Assembly: GCA_017556805.1 (NCBI GenBank)
Contig: JAFYMC010000003.1
Span: 1-64,000 of the forward strand
Direction: 5' to 3'
DNA: 64,000 nucleotides
Source of the DNA: Lachnospiraceae bacterium
Lineage (GTDB): Bacteria > Bacillota > Clostridia > Lachnospirales > Lachnospiraceae
The notes below the pieces were generated by a model. It was not told the origin of the DNA and did no database searches. It saw nothing but the letters and a program-made list of their open reading frames with translations. Positions 53,854 to 62,992 of this stretch are shown here, in pieces. How positions within the stretch are numbered: the stretch's first letter is position 1; each line of letters starts with the position of its first letter. Made by a program: the position numbers and the translations under genes.

Positions 53854-54546
53854 ATGCACGTTACATTAACCGGTAATTTAGGGAGCGGAAAGTCCACTTT
53901 AAGCAGAATCTTAGAGGCGGAGTACGGCTATGAAATCTTTTCCACGGGAAAGGTAATTCGTCAGATTGCCGAGGAACAGGGTGTCAGCGTATTGGAAATG
54001 AATAAGCTGATGGAAAAGGACCACAAATATGATCATATGATTGATGATACCACGGCACGTATTTCCAGAGAGCAGAAGGAGAAGAAGCTTTTATTCGATT
54101 CCCGTCTGGCTTGGAATTTTGTGGAAGAGTCCTTTAAGGTATTTTTATCCGTAAGTCTTCCTGTGGCGGCGTCCCGCGTATTAGCGGATAAGAGCCGCGG
54201 TGATGTGGAGTCATACAAGTCCGTGGAGGAATGTATGGCAAGCTTAAAGGACCGTGCAGCAACGGAGGACCGTCGTTATAAGGACATTTACGGTATCGAA
54301 TACTTTAATTATTCAAATTATAATTTGGTATTGGATTCCAGTAATTGTGCGCCGGATATTCTGGCTAAAATTCTTGCGGACGAAGCTTCTTCTGCGGAGG
54401 AAAAGCTGGCTAAGGGCGAAAAAATCGGTACCAAGCTGATTCTGGATAAGAATCGTCCGGAGGAAGATTTTGTAAAAGAAAAGGCAGAAGGAACCGTAAG
54501 CCTGCAGACGATTTACGGCGTAGAATTCCTTGTTGTGGAGCTGTAA
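53854..54546 (+). CDS. Cytidylate kinase-like protein
   Basis: 230 aa. Walker A GNLGSGKSTLSRIL (about 7-20), then FSTGKVIRQIA and LLFDSRLAW: the pattern of Cmk-like P-loop proteins (Pfam Cytidylate_kin2-type). It likely phosphorylates a nucleotide or other small molecule. The C-terminal ~40 residues (RPEEDFVKEKAEG) are not part of the usual fold. GGCGGAAG precedes the ATG. Confidence 0.8.
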   Translation: MHVTLTGNLGSGKSTLSRILEAEYGYEIFSTGKVIRQIAEEQGVSVLEMNKLMEKDHKYDHMIDDTTARISREQKEKKLLFDSRLAWNFVEESFKVFLSVSLPVAASRVLADKSRGDVESYKSVEECMASLKDRAATEDRRYKDIYGIEYFNYSNYNLVLDSSNCAPDILAKILADEASSAEEKLAKGEKIGTKLILDKNRPEEDFVKEKAEGTVSLQTIYGVEFLVVEL

Positions 54547-54701
54547 GGCAAAATTCGGAAAGAGTCTGCCGTTTTCGGTAGAAATGAGGCTTTGAAGCAA
54601 AAGGAAGAAATCGACTTCTTTGACAGAAATACAATACCATAGGGAAACGAAATCCGGGACATACTGAACGTGATGCAGTATACCGGAAGGAGCGTGATGC
54701 T

Positions 54702-55748
54702 ATGGAGAAGTCGGTGCTTTTACAGGAAAAATATAAAACGATTTATAAAGGAATCGGAGTAACAGCGGGAGTGTACCTTGCGTTTCGCTATGCACTTCCG
54801 CTGTTTGCACCCTTTGTGGCGGCATATCTTCTGGCGGGGGCGGTACGTCCCGCGGTTCTTTTTTTAAAACGTAAGCTGCGGATTCCGGTGAGTGTCGGGG
54901 CCGTAGTTTTGTTGACGCTGTTGGCAGGTGCGCTTGTGGCGGGGATTGCCTGCCTCGGGAAGCTTCTGGTGGAACAGCTGGTACGGTTTATTGAAAACTA
55001 CGGGTCATATCGGGATGCAGCCCTTGACGTGGCAGAACGTTTTTGCAGTCGGGTAGACGGATGGTTTTCTTTAAAGAACGGAACAGCGGAAGATATGATG
55101 CAGGTAGGCTTGACTCGTATCGGAGAAACGGTAAATACGGAAGTATTACCCGGCATATCCAAACGCTCGGTGGAGGCTTTCGGAACCCTGGTGTACGGAG
55201 TTGCGGGAGTCGTGATCGCGTTTGTGGCGGCGGTATTGCTTTTAAGCGACCGCGAAAAGTATGCAAAGGGTTATCGGAGAAGTCCCTTTTACGCAGAGGG
55301 GAAACAGGTGCTTGGACGGTTATCCGAGGCCGGTGTGGCTTATTTGAAGACCCAGTGCATTCTTATTTTGTTAATCGGATTGATTTGTACGGTAGGGTTT
55401 TTGTTTGTAAAACGGGAATATGCCTTATTGTTGGGAGTCGGAGTGGCGATTTTGGATGCGTTTCCGATATTGGGTTCGGGACTTGTTCTTGTGCCATGGG
55501 CGATTGTTTGTCTGGTGCAGGGAAACTATGTTAGGGTAGCGATACTGGTGTTTATGTATCTGTTGTGTGTGTCGGTTCGGGAAGGACTGGAGCCGAAGCT
55601 TCTCGGAAACCGAATCGGGATACCGCCGCTTTATACGTTGATGGCGGTGTATGTAGGTGTGGAATTGTTCGGATTATTCGGTGTGATATTAGGGCCCTTC
55701 GGCCTGGTAATTATCCGGGCGGTATTGGATACGGAAAAGGAAGAATAG
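54702..55748 (+). CDS. AI-2E/PerM family permease (YtvI-like)
   Basis: 348 aa with seven or eight predicted membrane helices and a central soluble region (about 95-165), the AI-2E-transporter-family layout (GVAILDAFPILGSGLVLVPWA, then KLLGNRIGIPPLYTLMAVYVG). YtvI of this family is a sporulation membrane protein; others export autoinducers or act as antiporters. GGAAGGAG precedes the ATG. Confidence 0.85.
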   Translation: MEKSVLLQEKYKTIYKGIGVTAGVYLAFRYALPLFAPFVAAYLLAGAVRPAVLFLKRKLRIPVSVGAVVLLTLLAGALVAGIACLGKLLVEQLVRFIENYGSYRDAALDVAERFCSRVDGWFSLKNGTAEDMMQVGLTRIGETVNTEVLPGISKRSVEAFGTLVYGVAGVVIAFVAAVLLLSDREKYAKGYRRSPFYAEGKQVLGRLSEAGVAYLKTQCILILLIGLICTVGFLFVKREYALLLGVGVAILDAFPILGSGLVLVPWAIVCLVQGNYVRVAILVFMYLLCVSVREGLEPKLLGNRIGIPPLYTLMAVYVGVELFGLFGVILGPFGLVIIRAVLDTEKEE

Positions 55749-55798
55749 AAGCTGTAAAGCTTGTTAAGATACAAAGGAAGATGGGAAGGAGAGACGGT

Positions 55799-56977
55799 AT
55801 GACGGGATTGTTGGTAAAACTCTTTGTAAAAAATCATGAGCAGGCACAGCTGCCGGAGGTGCGAGCTTCTTACGGGAAGTTGTCGGGTATGGTAGGAATT
55901 GTGTGCAATGTATTACTGTTTGCAGCAAAATTTTTGCTCGGAACTCTGACGGCATCGGTGGCAATCACCGCAGATGCATTTAATAATCTGGGAGATGCCT
56001 CTTCCGGGATTGTAAGCTTTTTAGGGTTTAAAATGGCCAGCCGGCCGGCGGATAAAGAGCACCCGTACGGACATGCCCGATACGAATATTTGGCAGGACT
56101 TACGGTTTGTGTGTTGATTTTGGTTATCGGTGTGGAGTTGCTTAAGGAGAGCTTTCTTAAGATTCTTCACCCGCAACCGGTTACGTTTTCCTGGGTAACG
56201 GTATTGATTTTATTCGGTGCAATCGGTGTAAAACTTTGGCTGGCGGTATTTAACCGGACCTTGGGAAAACGAATCAATTCCCAGACGTTACTGGCAACGG
56301 CGGCGGACAGTAGAAACGACGTGGTTGCCACCGGTGCGGTTATTCTGGCGACGATTCTTTCCCATGTGACTAAGCTTTCTTTGGACGGGTATATGGGTCT
56401 TGCGGTAGCACTGTTTATTCTTTACAGCGGAGTAAATCTGGTGAAGGAAACCTTGGATCCGATTCTCGGAAAAGCTGCGGACGAGGAGCTGGTGAAGGAA
56501 ATTGAAAAGCGGATTATGGGCTATCCGGGAGTGCTCGGGACTCATGATTTGATGATGCACGATTACGGACCGGGACGGTTATTCGGCAGCGTTCATGTAG
56601 AGGTGGCTGCAGAAGAAGATGTGTTAAAGAGTCATGATATGGTAGACAATATCGAACGGGACTTTTTGAAGGAGTTAAACATTCATCTTATCGTACATAT
56701 GGATCCGATTGTTACGAAGGATGAGTCGGTACGAAATCTCCGTCATTGGCTGGCCAAGGAAGTAAAAAAGGTACATGAGGAGCTAACCATACACGATTTG
56801 CGTGTGGTGCCGGGAGAAACCCATACGAATCTCATTTTTGATTGTGTTGTACCGCATGGACTATCCCGGAGCGATGAGGAGGTAAAGGAAGCCATCGATT
56901 TATTGGTGAAGGAAACGTATCCGAATTACTTTTGCGTAATCACTGTGGACCACAGCTATGCGGAAATGATGCATTAA
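55799..56977 (+). CDS. Cation diffusion facilitator family transporter
   Basis: 392 aa from ATG 55799 (AAGGAGAG seven bases upstream); a longer in-frame reading from 55565 lies inside the permease gene. CDF architecture: six helices, metal-site ADAFNNLGDASSG in TM2 and HPYGHARYEY at the TM2-TM3 loop, ADSRNDVVATG in TM5, then a cytoplasmic domain (about 220-390), here with two tandem C-terminal segments. Exports Zn, Mn, Fe or Co. Confidence 0.92.
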   Translation: MTGLLVKLFVKNHEQAQLPEVRASYGKLSGMVGIVCNVLLFAAKFLLGTLTASVAITADAFNNLGDASSGIVSFLGFKMASRPADKEHPYGHARYEYLAGLTVCVLILVIGVELLKESFLKILHPQPVTFSWVTVLILFGAIGVKLWLAVFNRTLGKRINSQTLLATAADSRNDVVATGAVILATILSHVTKLSLDGYMGLAVALFILYSGVNLVKETLDPILGKAADEELVKEIEKRIMGYPGVLGTHDLMMHDYGPGRLFGSVHVEVAAEEDVLKSHDMVDNIERDFLKELNIHLIVHMDPIVTKDESVRNLRHWLAKEVKKVHEELTIHDLRVVPGETHTNLIFDCVVPHGLSRSDEEVKEAIDLLVKETYPNYFCVITVDHSYAEMMH

Positions 56978-57013
56978 CCGAGAATTCCGTTGTATCGGGA
57001 GAATAATTTGTGG

Positions 57014-57042
57014 TTGACAAATCCGTGAAATTCGGGTAAGAT
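57014..57042 (+). promoter_or_regulatory. Promoter of the proS leader
   Basis: TTGACA (57014-57019), 17 bp, TAAGAT (57037-57042), just before the T-box leader. Confidence 0.8.
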
Positions 57043-57054
57043 ACACATAAGATT

Positions 57055-57325
57055 TTCGGCTGAGCCGAAGAAACGTGACGAAGAAGAGGAATAGTACATC
57101 AATGCAGTCCATACAGAGAGGAAGATAGTTGCTGAGAGTCTTCCGGATGTGCAGACGGAACCGGCCTCGGAGTCCCGCGTGACAAACGCGGCGCAGACCC
57201 TGCGATATCGGGGGAACACAGTGCAGGCTGTGTGAGAGAGCCGGACAGACCGGCTAAGAAGGGTGGTACCGCCGACGAATTTCGGTCCCTTCTATGGGGG
57301 TTCCCATAGAGGGGACTTTCCTTTT
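57055..57325 (+). promoter_or_regulatory. T-box leader (proline) with terminator
   Basis: The T-box sequence AAGGGTGGTACCGC is at 57259-57272. The Stem I specifier region GGAACCGGCCTCGGAG has CCG (57161-57163), a Pro codon, matching proS downstream. The terminator stem GTCCCTTCTATGGG / CCCATAGAGGGGAC (57285-57316, one G-T wobble) is followed by TTTCCTTTT. Uncharged tRNA-Pro binding should favour the antiterminator and increase proS expression. Confidence 0.95.
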
Positions 57326-57626
57326 GCCCGCGCGCCTCCCATTCTTACGTTCGCGAGCGATACGTCAGACAACCTTAGCTTACGGACATCTTTTCTTTTT
57401 TTGCAGAGCGCAACGCTCCGTCAAACTTCCTCTAAGAAAGACTAGGCCGCTCGGGAGCGACCTCGCGTCCAGTCTTTTCTAAGAGGTGATTTCGACTGCG
57501 CTAAAGGCGCGCCCCTTCGGGAAAAGCAAAAAAAGAAAAATGCCCGTTTAGCTAAGGTTACAGGCAAATCTCACTGGGCGAACGTAAGAATCCGCCACGC
57601 CCGTAGCCCGCGCGCGGGAAGGAAAG
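57316..57626. repeat. Long imperfect palindrome 1 (MITE-like)
   Basis: Nested inverted matches share one axis near 57457: 57341-57354 with 57578-57591 (14 bp perfect), 57371-57380 with 57550-57559, 57391-57404 with 57526-57539 (14 bp perfect), 57429-57446 with 57469-57486 (near perfect), and GC-rich ends around 57326-57334 and 57609-57618. The transcript would form a ~300-base hairpin. It has no real gene and looks like a mobile miniature or repeat element inserted after the T-box terminator. Confidence 0.85.
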
Positions 57627-57713
57627 GTTCCCTCAAACGTACATGAGAAGATAATTGCGAGGAAGGGATGTTATCTCTTTTACACATTTATCTTCGACAT
57701 TTTAGTAAATAGA
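57627..57713 (+). other. Short spacer between palindromes
   Basis: AT-rich spacer. GAAGATAA and TTATCTTC form a short inverted repeat here. No gene or promoter is convincing. Confidence 0.4.
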
Positions 57714-57943
57714 GGAGTGTTTTTGTGTTACAACTGTCTTTGAACTTTCGATAGGATGTTAGACTTTCTTATTGTTCCGATAGTTGTCAACAATGCTTGA
57801 ACAGGACGTTCAAGCAAGGCGACACGCGACAAGGATGTCGCGTTGGAGCCGGTTGTGTGACTTTGTATGAGGTTTCCCCGGAGCAATTAGAAAGACTTAC
57901 ATCCGAAAGACGAGAAAAGACAGTTGTAACACAAAAACACTCC
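57714..57943. repeat. Long palindrome 2 with 28-bp perfect terminal repeats (MITE-like)
   Basis: 57714-57741 and 57916-57943 are perfect 28-bp inverted repeats; further inside CTTTCG, GGATGT, TTTCT and TTG match in the same order. The centre holds two perfect hairpins (TGCTTGAAC / GTTCAAGCA at 57794-57816 and CGCGACA / TGTCGCG at 57825-57842). No coding sequence is credible. Its right end is about 14 bases before the proS ribosome site. Confidence 0.88.
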
Positions 57944-57969
57944 GTAGTTAGAAAAAAGGAGGAAAGAAA

Positions 57970-59403
57970 ATGGCAAAAGACAAGAAAATGGTAGAGGCGA
58001 TCACTTCCATGGAGGAAGATTTCGCGCAATGGTACACGGACATCGTGAAGAAGGCAGAGCTGGTGGAGTATTCCGGCATTAAGGGCTGTATGATTATTCG
58101 CCCGTCCGGTTATGCCATCTGGGAGCTTATCCAGAAGGAGCTGGACCGTCGCTTTAAGGAGACCGGCGTGGAGAATGTTTACATGCCGATGTTTATTCCG
58201 GAGAGTTTGTTAAACAAGGAGAAGGACCATGTAGAAGGCTTTGCACCGGAGGTTGCATGGGTAACCCACGGTGGCGGCGAGAAGCTGCAGGAGCGTATGT
58301 GCGTACGTCCGACCTCCGAGACCTTGTTCTGTGATTTTTATTCCAAGATTATCGGTTCTTACCGTGATCTTCCGAAGGTATACAACCAGTGGTGTTCCGT
58401 TGTTCGTTGGGAGAAGACGACCCGTCCGTTCCTTCGTTCCATGGAATTCTTGTGGCAGGAGGGTCATACCGCTCACGCTACCGCAGAGGAAGCGGAGGAG
58501 AGAACCATCCAGATGTTAAATCTCTATGCGGATTTCTGTGAAGAGATTTTGGCGATTCCGATGGTACGCGGCCGTAAGACCGATAAAGAGAAGTTCGCGG
58601 GTGCGGAGGCTACCTACACCATCGAGGCGTTGATGCATGACGGTAAGGCTTTGCAGTCCGGTACCAGCCACAACTTCGGCAACGGTTTTGCAAAGGCATT
58701 TGATATCCAGTATACGGATAAGGAAAATAAGTTACAGTACGTTCACCAGACCTCCTGGGGTATGACCACACGTCTCATCGGTGCGGTAATCATGGTACAC
58801 GGTGACAACAGCGGTCTTGTACTTCCGCCGGCGATCGCTCCGATTCAGGCAGTGGTAATTCCGGTACGTCAGGATAAGGAAGGCGTTTTGGATAAGGCAT
58901 ACGAGCTCGGAAACATCTTAAAGGGCTTCCGTGTAAAGGTAGACGATTCCGACAAGTCTCCGGGATGGAAGTTCGCAGAGCATGAGATGCGCGGTGTACC
59001 GCTTCGTATCGAAATCGGTCCGAAGGACATCGAGGCAAATCAGGCAGTTATCGCAAGACGTGATACCAATGAAAAGATTACCGTTTCCTTGGATGAGCTG
59101 GAAGCAAAGGTGGGCGAGCTTCTTGCTACCATGCAGAAGGAAATGTTGGAGCGTGCAAGAGTACATCGTGACGAGCACACCTACAGCGCAACTACCATGG
59201 AGGAGATGCTTGATGTAGCCGAGAACAAGTCCGGTTTCATTAAGGCTATGTGGTGCGGTGAGCTTGCCTGTGAAGAGGCATTAAAGGAACAGGCGGGTGT
59301 TACCTCCCGTTGTATGCCGTTTGCACAGGAAGAGATTGCAAAGACCTGTGTCTGCTGCGGCAAGCCGGCAAAGAGCCTGGTATACTGGGGTAAGGCATAC
59401 TAA
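57970..59403 (+). CDS. proS: Proline--tRNA ligase (short archaeal-type)
   Basis: 477 aa. Class II synthetase with motif 2 ([26 protein letters not shown]) and motif 3 ([16 protein letters not shown]), then the ProRS-specific C-terminal zinc-type domain ([15 protein letters not shown], near 460). The short form without the INS editing domain is the type-3 (archaeal/eukaryotic-like) ProRS also used by many Clostridia. Controlled by the T-box leader, from which it is now separated by two palindromes. AAAGGAGG precedes the ATG. Confidence 0.96.
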   Translation: MAKDKKMVEAITSMEEDFAQWYTDIVKKAELVEYSGIKGCMIIRPSGYAIWELIQKELDRRFKETGVENVYMPMFIPESLLNKEKDHVEGFAPEVAWVTHGGGEKLQERMCVRPTSETLFCDFYSKIIGSYRDLPKVYNQWCSVVRWEKTTRPFLRSMEFLWQEGHTAHATAEEAEERTIQMLNLYADFCEEILAIPMVRGRKTDKEKFAGAEATYTIEALMHDGKALQSGTSHNFGNGFAKAFDIQYTDKENKLQYVHQTSWGMTTRLIGAVIMVHGDNSGLVLPPAIAPIQAVVIPVRQDKEGVLDKAYELGNILKGFRVKVDDSDKSPGWKFAEHEMRGVPLRIEIGPKDIEANQAVIARRDTNEKITVSLDELEAKVGELLATMQKEMLERARVHRDEHTYSATTMEEMLDVAENKSGFIKAMWCGELACEEALKEQAGVTSRCMPFAQEEIAKTCVCCGKPAKSLVYWGKAY

Positions 59404-59413
59404 GAATAACTGC

Positions 59414-59448
59414 GGGGCTGACGCGTGAGTGAACGCGCAGTCCCTTTT
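59414..59448 (+). terminator. Terminator of proS
   Basis: GGGGCTG-A-CGCGT pairs with ACGCG-CAGTCCC (one G-T wobble, one bulge) and is followed by TTTT. Confidence 0.85.
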
Positions 59449-59451
59449 ATC

Positions 59452-59480
59452 TTGACAAAACCGCCCTTTCATGCTACTAT
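59452..59480 (+). promoter_or_regulatory. Promoter of the amino acid ABC transporter operon
   Basis: TTGACA (59452-59457), 17 bp, TACTAT (59475-59480), about 90 bases before the first gene. Confidence 0.8.
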
Positions 59481-59570
59481 GATAAAGCGTTAGAAGACAA
59501 AAGGTATGATAAAAGGTAAAGAGGGAGATAACGAGTTACCGGGCTTTGCCCGAAGAAAAGGAGAGTTATT

Positions 59571-60374
59571 ATGAAGAAGAGATTAGCAGCATTATTGACC
59601 GCTGTACTTTGCCTGTCCGTATTTGCAGGCTGTGGCAGTGCAAAGGAAGACCTTGCGTATATCAAGGATAACGGCGAGATGATTATGGGTATTACCTTGT
59701 TCGAGCCGATGAACTACAATGATGAAAACGGTGAATTAACCGGTTTTGAGACCGAGTTTGCCGAGGCAGTTTGTGAGAAGCTCGGTGTTGAGGCGAAGTT
59801 CCAGGTGATTGACTGGAAGCAGAAGGAGAATGAGTTAAGAGCAAAGTCTATCGACTGTATCTGGAACGGTCTTACCGTAACCGATGAACGTAGAGAGAAC
59901 ATGGCGTTTTCTACCTCCTATGTGAGCAACTATCAGGTAGCGGTTATCCGTAAGGCAGATGCCGAGAAGTATGCGGATATTGCAAGCATGGCCGGCGCAA
60001 ATATGATTGCAGAGAACGGTTCCGCAGGTCAGAGCACCATTGAGAAGAATGCTACCCTGTCCCAGAACAAGTTTATCGCTGCTGCTGCACAGAAGGATGC
60101 TCTTCTTGAAGTAAAGGCAGGCACCTCCGATGTTGCGGTACTTGACTACATAATGGCGAGAACCTTAGTAAATGATGCTACCGATTACAGCGATTTGATG
60201 ATTGCTGAGGTTGATCTCGGTTCCGAGCCGGAGGAATATGCAATCGGCTTCCGTTTGGAGGATGAGGAGCTTGTTGCGGCTGTAAATAAGGCAATCGAGG
60301 AGCTTGCAGAGGAAGGCTTTATGGCTGAGCTTGCTGAGAAGTATGCAATCAGCGATGCGTTGTTACTGAAGTAA
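59571..60374 (+). CDS. Amino acid ABC transporter substrate-binding lipoprotein
   Basis: 267 aa. Lipobox VFAGC (Cys about 21), then the SBP_bac_3 fold (MIMGITLFEPMNYNDENGELTGFE, of which the GFE motif marks amino-acid binders) and ELRAKSIDCIWNGLTVTDERRENM. It binds a polar amino acid outside the membrane. Permease and ATPase genes follow immediately. Confidence 0.93.
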   Translation: MKKRLAALLTAVLCLSVFAGCGSAKEDLAYIKDNGEMIMGITLFEPMNYNDENGELTGFETEFAEAVCEKLGVEAKFQVIDWKQKENELRAKSIDCIWNGLTVTDERRENMAFSTSYVSNYQVAVIRKADAEKYADIASMAGANMIAENGSAGQSTIEKNATLSQNKFIAAAAQKDALLEVKAGTSDVAVLDYIMARTLVNDATDYSDLMIAEVDLGSEPEEYAIGFRLEDEELVAAVNKAIEELAEEGFMAELAEKYAISDALLLK

Positions 60375-60400
60375 AAGAGTTACCAAAGGAGAAGGAAGCC

Positions 60401-61048
60401 ATGTCATTCTATGACGTTACCAGGCAGCTTATGGATGGGTTTCTGGCAACCATGATGATTTTCTTTGTGGTATTGCTTGGGGCGTTGCCGCTTGGTCTTG
60501 TAATTACCTTCGGTTCCATGTCGAAGATAAAGCCGCTTCGCTGGCTGACCCGGACCTTTGTCTGGATTATCCGGGGAACGCCGCTGATGTTACAGATTAT
60601 TCTTGTGTTTTACGGTCCGGGATTGATTTTCGGTGCAAAGGCACTGCCGCGTATGACGGCGGTGCTGGTTGCCTTTATTGTCAATTACGCGGCCTATTTT
60701 TCGGAGATTTACCGCGGCGGAATCGAAAGCATTCCGGCGGGACAGTATGAAGCAGGTCAGGTGCTCGGTATGACCAAACGCCAGATTTTCTTTAAGGTGG
60801 TACTGTTTCAGGTAATCAAGCGGATTATGCCGTCTATGGGAAACGAGGTTATTACTTTGGTAAAGGACACGTCCCTGGCGCGTGTAATTGCGGTAACAGA
60901 GCTTGTAAAGGCGGCAGAGGATATTGTCGGTCTGAAGGGTATTATTTGGCCGATTTTCTACATCGGTGCATTTTACTTATTGGTATCCGGTGCGCTGACG
61001 TTACTGTTTAACTGGATTGAAAAGAAGATGGATTATTATAAGGGATAG
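60401..61048 (+). CDS. Amino acid ABC transporter permease
   Basis: 215 aa, HisM/GlnP-type permease with five predicted helices and the EAA loop (EAGQVLGMTKRQIFFKVVLFQ, pattern only). It starts 26 bases after the binding-protein gene with AAAGGAGAAGG upstream. Confidence 0.94.
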   Translation: MSFYDVTRQLMDGFLATMMIFFVVLLGALPLGLVITFGSMSKIKPLRWLTRTFVWIIRGTPLMLQIILVFYGPGLIFGAKALPRMTAVLVAFIVNYAAYFSEIYRGGIESIPAGQYEAGQVLGMTKRQIFFKVVLFQVIKRIMPSMGNEVITLVKDTSLARVIAVTELVKAAEDIVGLKGIIWPIFYIGAFYLLVSGALTLLFNWIEKKMDYYKG

Positions 61049-61051
61049 CAT

Positions 61052-61852
61052 ATGGCGGTATTGGAAGTAAAAAACATTCGAAAAAGCTTTGACGGCGAAG
61101 AGGTTTTAAAGGGCATTGACTTTTCCATGGAAAAGGGAGAAGTTCTGGCAATTATCGGTTCTTCGGGAAGCGGTAAGACCACACTCCTTCGTTGCCTGAA
61201 TTTCCTGGTGACGCCGGATAAGGGACAGATTTTTGTAAATGACGACTGCATTTTCGGTGCAGCGGACATACATACGTTAAGCGAAAAGCAGATTCGTGAA
61301 AGACGTCTTCATTTCGGTCTGGTGTTCCAGTCCTTTAACCTGTTTCCGCAGTACAATGTGTTGCGGAATGTAACGTTGGCGGAGGAACTGCAGATAAAGG
61401 ATGCCTATAAGGCGAAGAAGATGACGAAGGACGAAATGAAGGGAGCTCTTGCAAAGGTGACTGCCCATGCGGAAGGGTTACTTTCTCAGGTAGGTCTTCT
61501 GGAGAAAAAGAATGCCTATCCGTGTGAGCTGTCCGGCGGACAGCAACAGCGCGTGGCCATTGCGAGAGCGCTTGCGTTAAACCCGGATATTCTCTGCTTT
61601 GACGAGCCGACCAGTGCACTGGACCCGGCACTGACGGGAGAGGTGCTTCGTGTGATTCGTGGGCTCAAATCTTCGGAGCGTACCATGATTGTGGTAACCC
61701 ACGAGATGGAGTTTGCCCGTCGTGTGGCAGATAAGGTCATGTTTATGGCGGATGGTGTCATCGAGGAACTGGGTGAGCCGGAGCAGATATTTACGAATCC
61801 GAAGAGTGAGAAGTTAAAGGCATTTTTGGCGAACGCGGCAGAAGGATTATAA
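61052..61852 (+). CDS. Amino acid ABC transporter ATP-binding protein
   Basis: 266 aa, GlnQ-type. Walker A GSSGSGKTTLLRCLN, Q-loop VFQSFNLFPQYNVL, signature LSGGQQQRVAIARAL, Walker B ILCFDEPTSALDP and the H-loop VVTHEMEF. Starts three bases after the permease stop. A terminator follows. Confidence 0.95.
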   Translation: MAVLEVKNIRKSFDGEEVLKGIDFSMEKGEVLAIIGSSGSGKTTLLRCLNFLVTPDKGQIFVNDDCIFGAADIHTLSEKQIRERRLHFGLVFQSFNLFPQYNVLRNVTLAEELQIKDAYKAKKMTKDEMKGALAKVTAHAEGLLSQVGLLEKKNAYPCELSGGQQQRVAIARALALNPDILCFDEPTSALDPALTGEVLRVIRGLKSSERTMIVVTHEMEFARRVADKVMFMADGVIEELGEPEQIFTNPKSEKLKAFLANAAEGL

Positions 61853-61860
61853 GAAATAAC

Positions 61861-61897
61861 AGCCTGTGGGATTTTACGGGATCCTGCAGGCTTTCTG
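61861..61897 (+). terminator. Terminator of the amino acid transporter operon
   Basis: AGCCTGTGGGAT pairs with ATCCTGCAGGCT (one mismatch) around a TTTACGGG loop, followed by TTCTGT. Confidence 0.8.
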
Positions 61898-61982
61898 TGT
61901 CTGTGGCGGAACATAAATGCTCCGGTATGGCATGATTTGCCGAAACAAAAGATAAGAAAGATAAGAGAAAAGGAGAAAGATA

Positions 61983-62867
61983 ATGGGACAGGACAAAAAG
62001 AGTGCAATAATAAAATTATCCCTGGCAATGCTGATTTTCGGTTCCATCGGTGTGTTTCGCAGGTATATTCCGCTGTCTTCCGCTTGGATGGCGTGTGTCC
62101 GGGGAGTAATCGGAACGGTATTTTTGCTTGTTGTGGTAGCAACATCGAAAAAACGTGTGGATCAGAAGGCAGTAAGGAGAAATCTCCTTCCGCTTCTGAT
62201 TTCCGGTACGGCTATCGGGATAAACTGGATTTTGTTGTTTGAAGCATATCGTTATACTACGGTGGCAATCGCAACGTTGTGTTATTACATGGCACCGGTC
62301 ATTGTGATTTTGCTGGCGCCGGTTTTACTGAAGGAAAAAATGACGGTGAAAAAATCGGTGTGTGCGGCAGTGGCAGTACTCGGAATGCTGCTTGTATCCG
62401 GGATTTTTGACGGAGGAGCAACGGCAGGAGGGAGCGGTAAAGGAATTATTTTCGGTCTCGGTGCGGCATGCTTCTATGCTACGGCAATGCTAACCAACAA
62501 ATTTATAAAGGATATTTCGGCTTACGATAAGACCATTGTACAGCTGGGAGTGGCAGCGGCAGTGGTGCTTCCGTACTCTCTTATTACCGGTGGAGTACAA
62601 GAATTTACAACTCTTACCGTACCGCAGGTGTTGCTTCTTTTGGCAGTGGGAATCGTACATACCGGTATTGCGTACTGGCTGTATTTCGGTAGTATGGATA
62701 AACTTAGCGGTCAGACCATTGCGGTGTACAGCTATATCGATCCGGCCTTTGCGGTGGTGCTTTCCGTGGCAGTATTGGGAGAAAATCCGGGAGTGCTCGG
62801 AATTATCGGTGCGGTTCTGATATTGGGCTCCACACTGATTAGTGAGTGGAACGGGAAAAAGAAATAG
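61983..62867 (+). CDS. EamA/DMT family transporter
   Basis: 294 aa, ten predicted helices in two five-helix EamA repeats (first ending near LLVSGIF, second starting GKGIIFGLGAACFYATAML). RhaT/YdcZ-type permeases export or import small metabolites; substrate unknown. AAAAGGAG precedes the ATG. Confidence 0.9.
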   Translation: MGQDKKSAIIKLSLAMLIFGSIGVFRRYIPLSSAWMACVRGVIGTVFLLVVVATSKKRVDQKAVRRNLLPLLISGTAIGINWILLFEAYRYTTVAIATLCYYMAPVIVILLAPVLLKEKMTVKKSVCAAVAVLGMLLVSGIFDGGATAGGSGKGIIFGLGAACFYATAMLTNKFIKDISAYDKTIVQLGVAAAVVLPYSLITGGVQEFTTLTVPQVLLLLAVGIVHTGIAYWLYFGSMDKLSGQTIAVYSYIDPAFAVVLSVAVLGENPGVLGIIGAVLILGSTLISEWNGKKK

Positions 62868-62931
62868 ATAGTAAAGGCACCGTAATGAGGTGTTAAGAAG
62901 ATGTAAAGAAATAATTATACGAATAGCCGGG

Positions 62932-62960
62932 TTGGAATTGCCGGTGCAATATGATACAAT
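62932..62960 (+). promoter_or_regulatory. Promoter of the DUF1538 gene
   Basis: TTGGAA (62932-62937), 17 bp, TACAAT (62955-62960), 33 bases before the start. Confidence 0.7.
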
Positions 62961-62992
62961 GTATCTTGGAAAAGTAGAACGGAGGTGTTGAT

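Noticed and set aside
57797..57994. Small open frame across palindrome 2 and the proS start
   Set aside because: It lies in an inverted repeat, has no ribosome site and overlaps proS in another frame.
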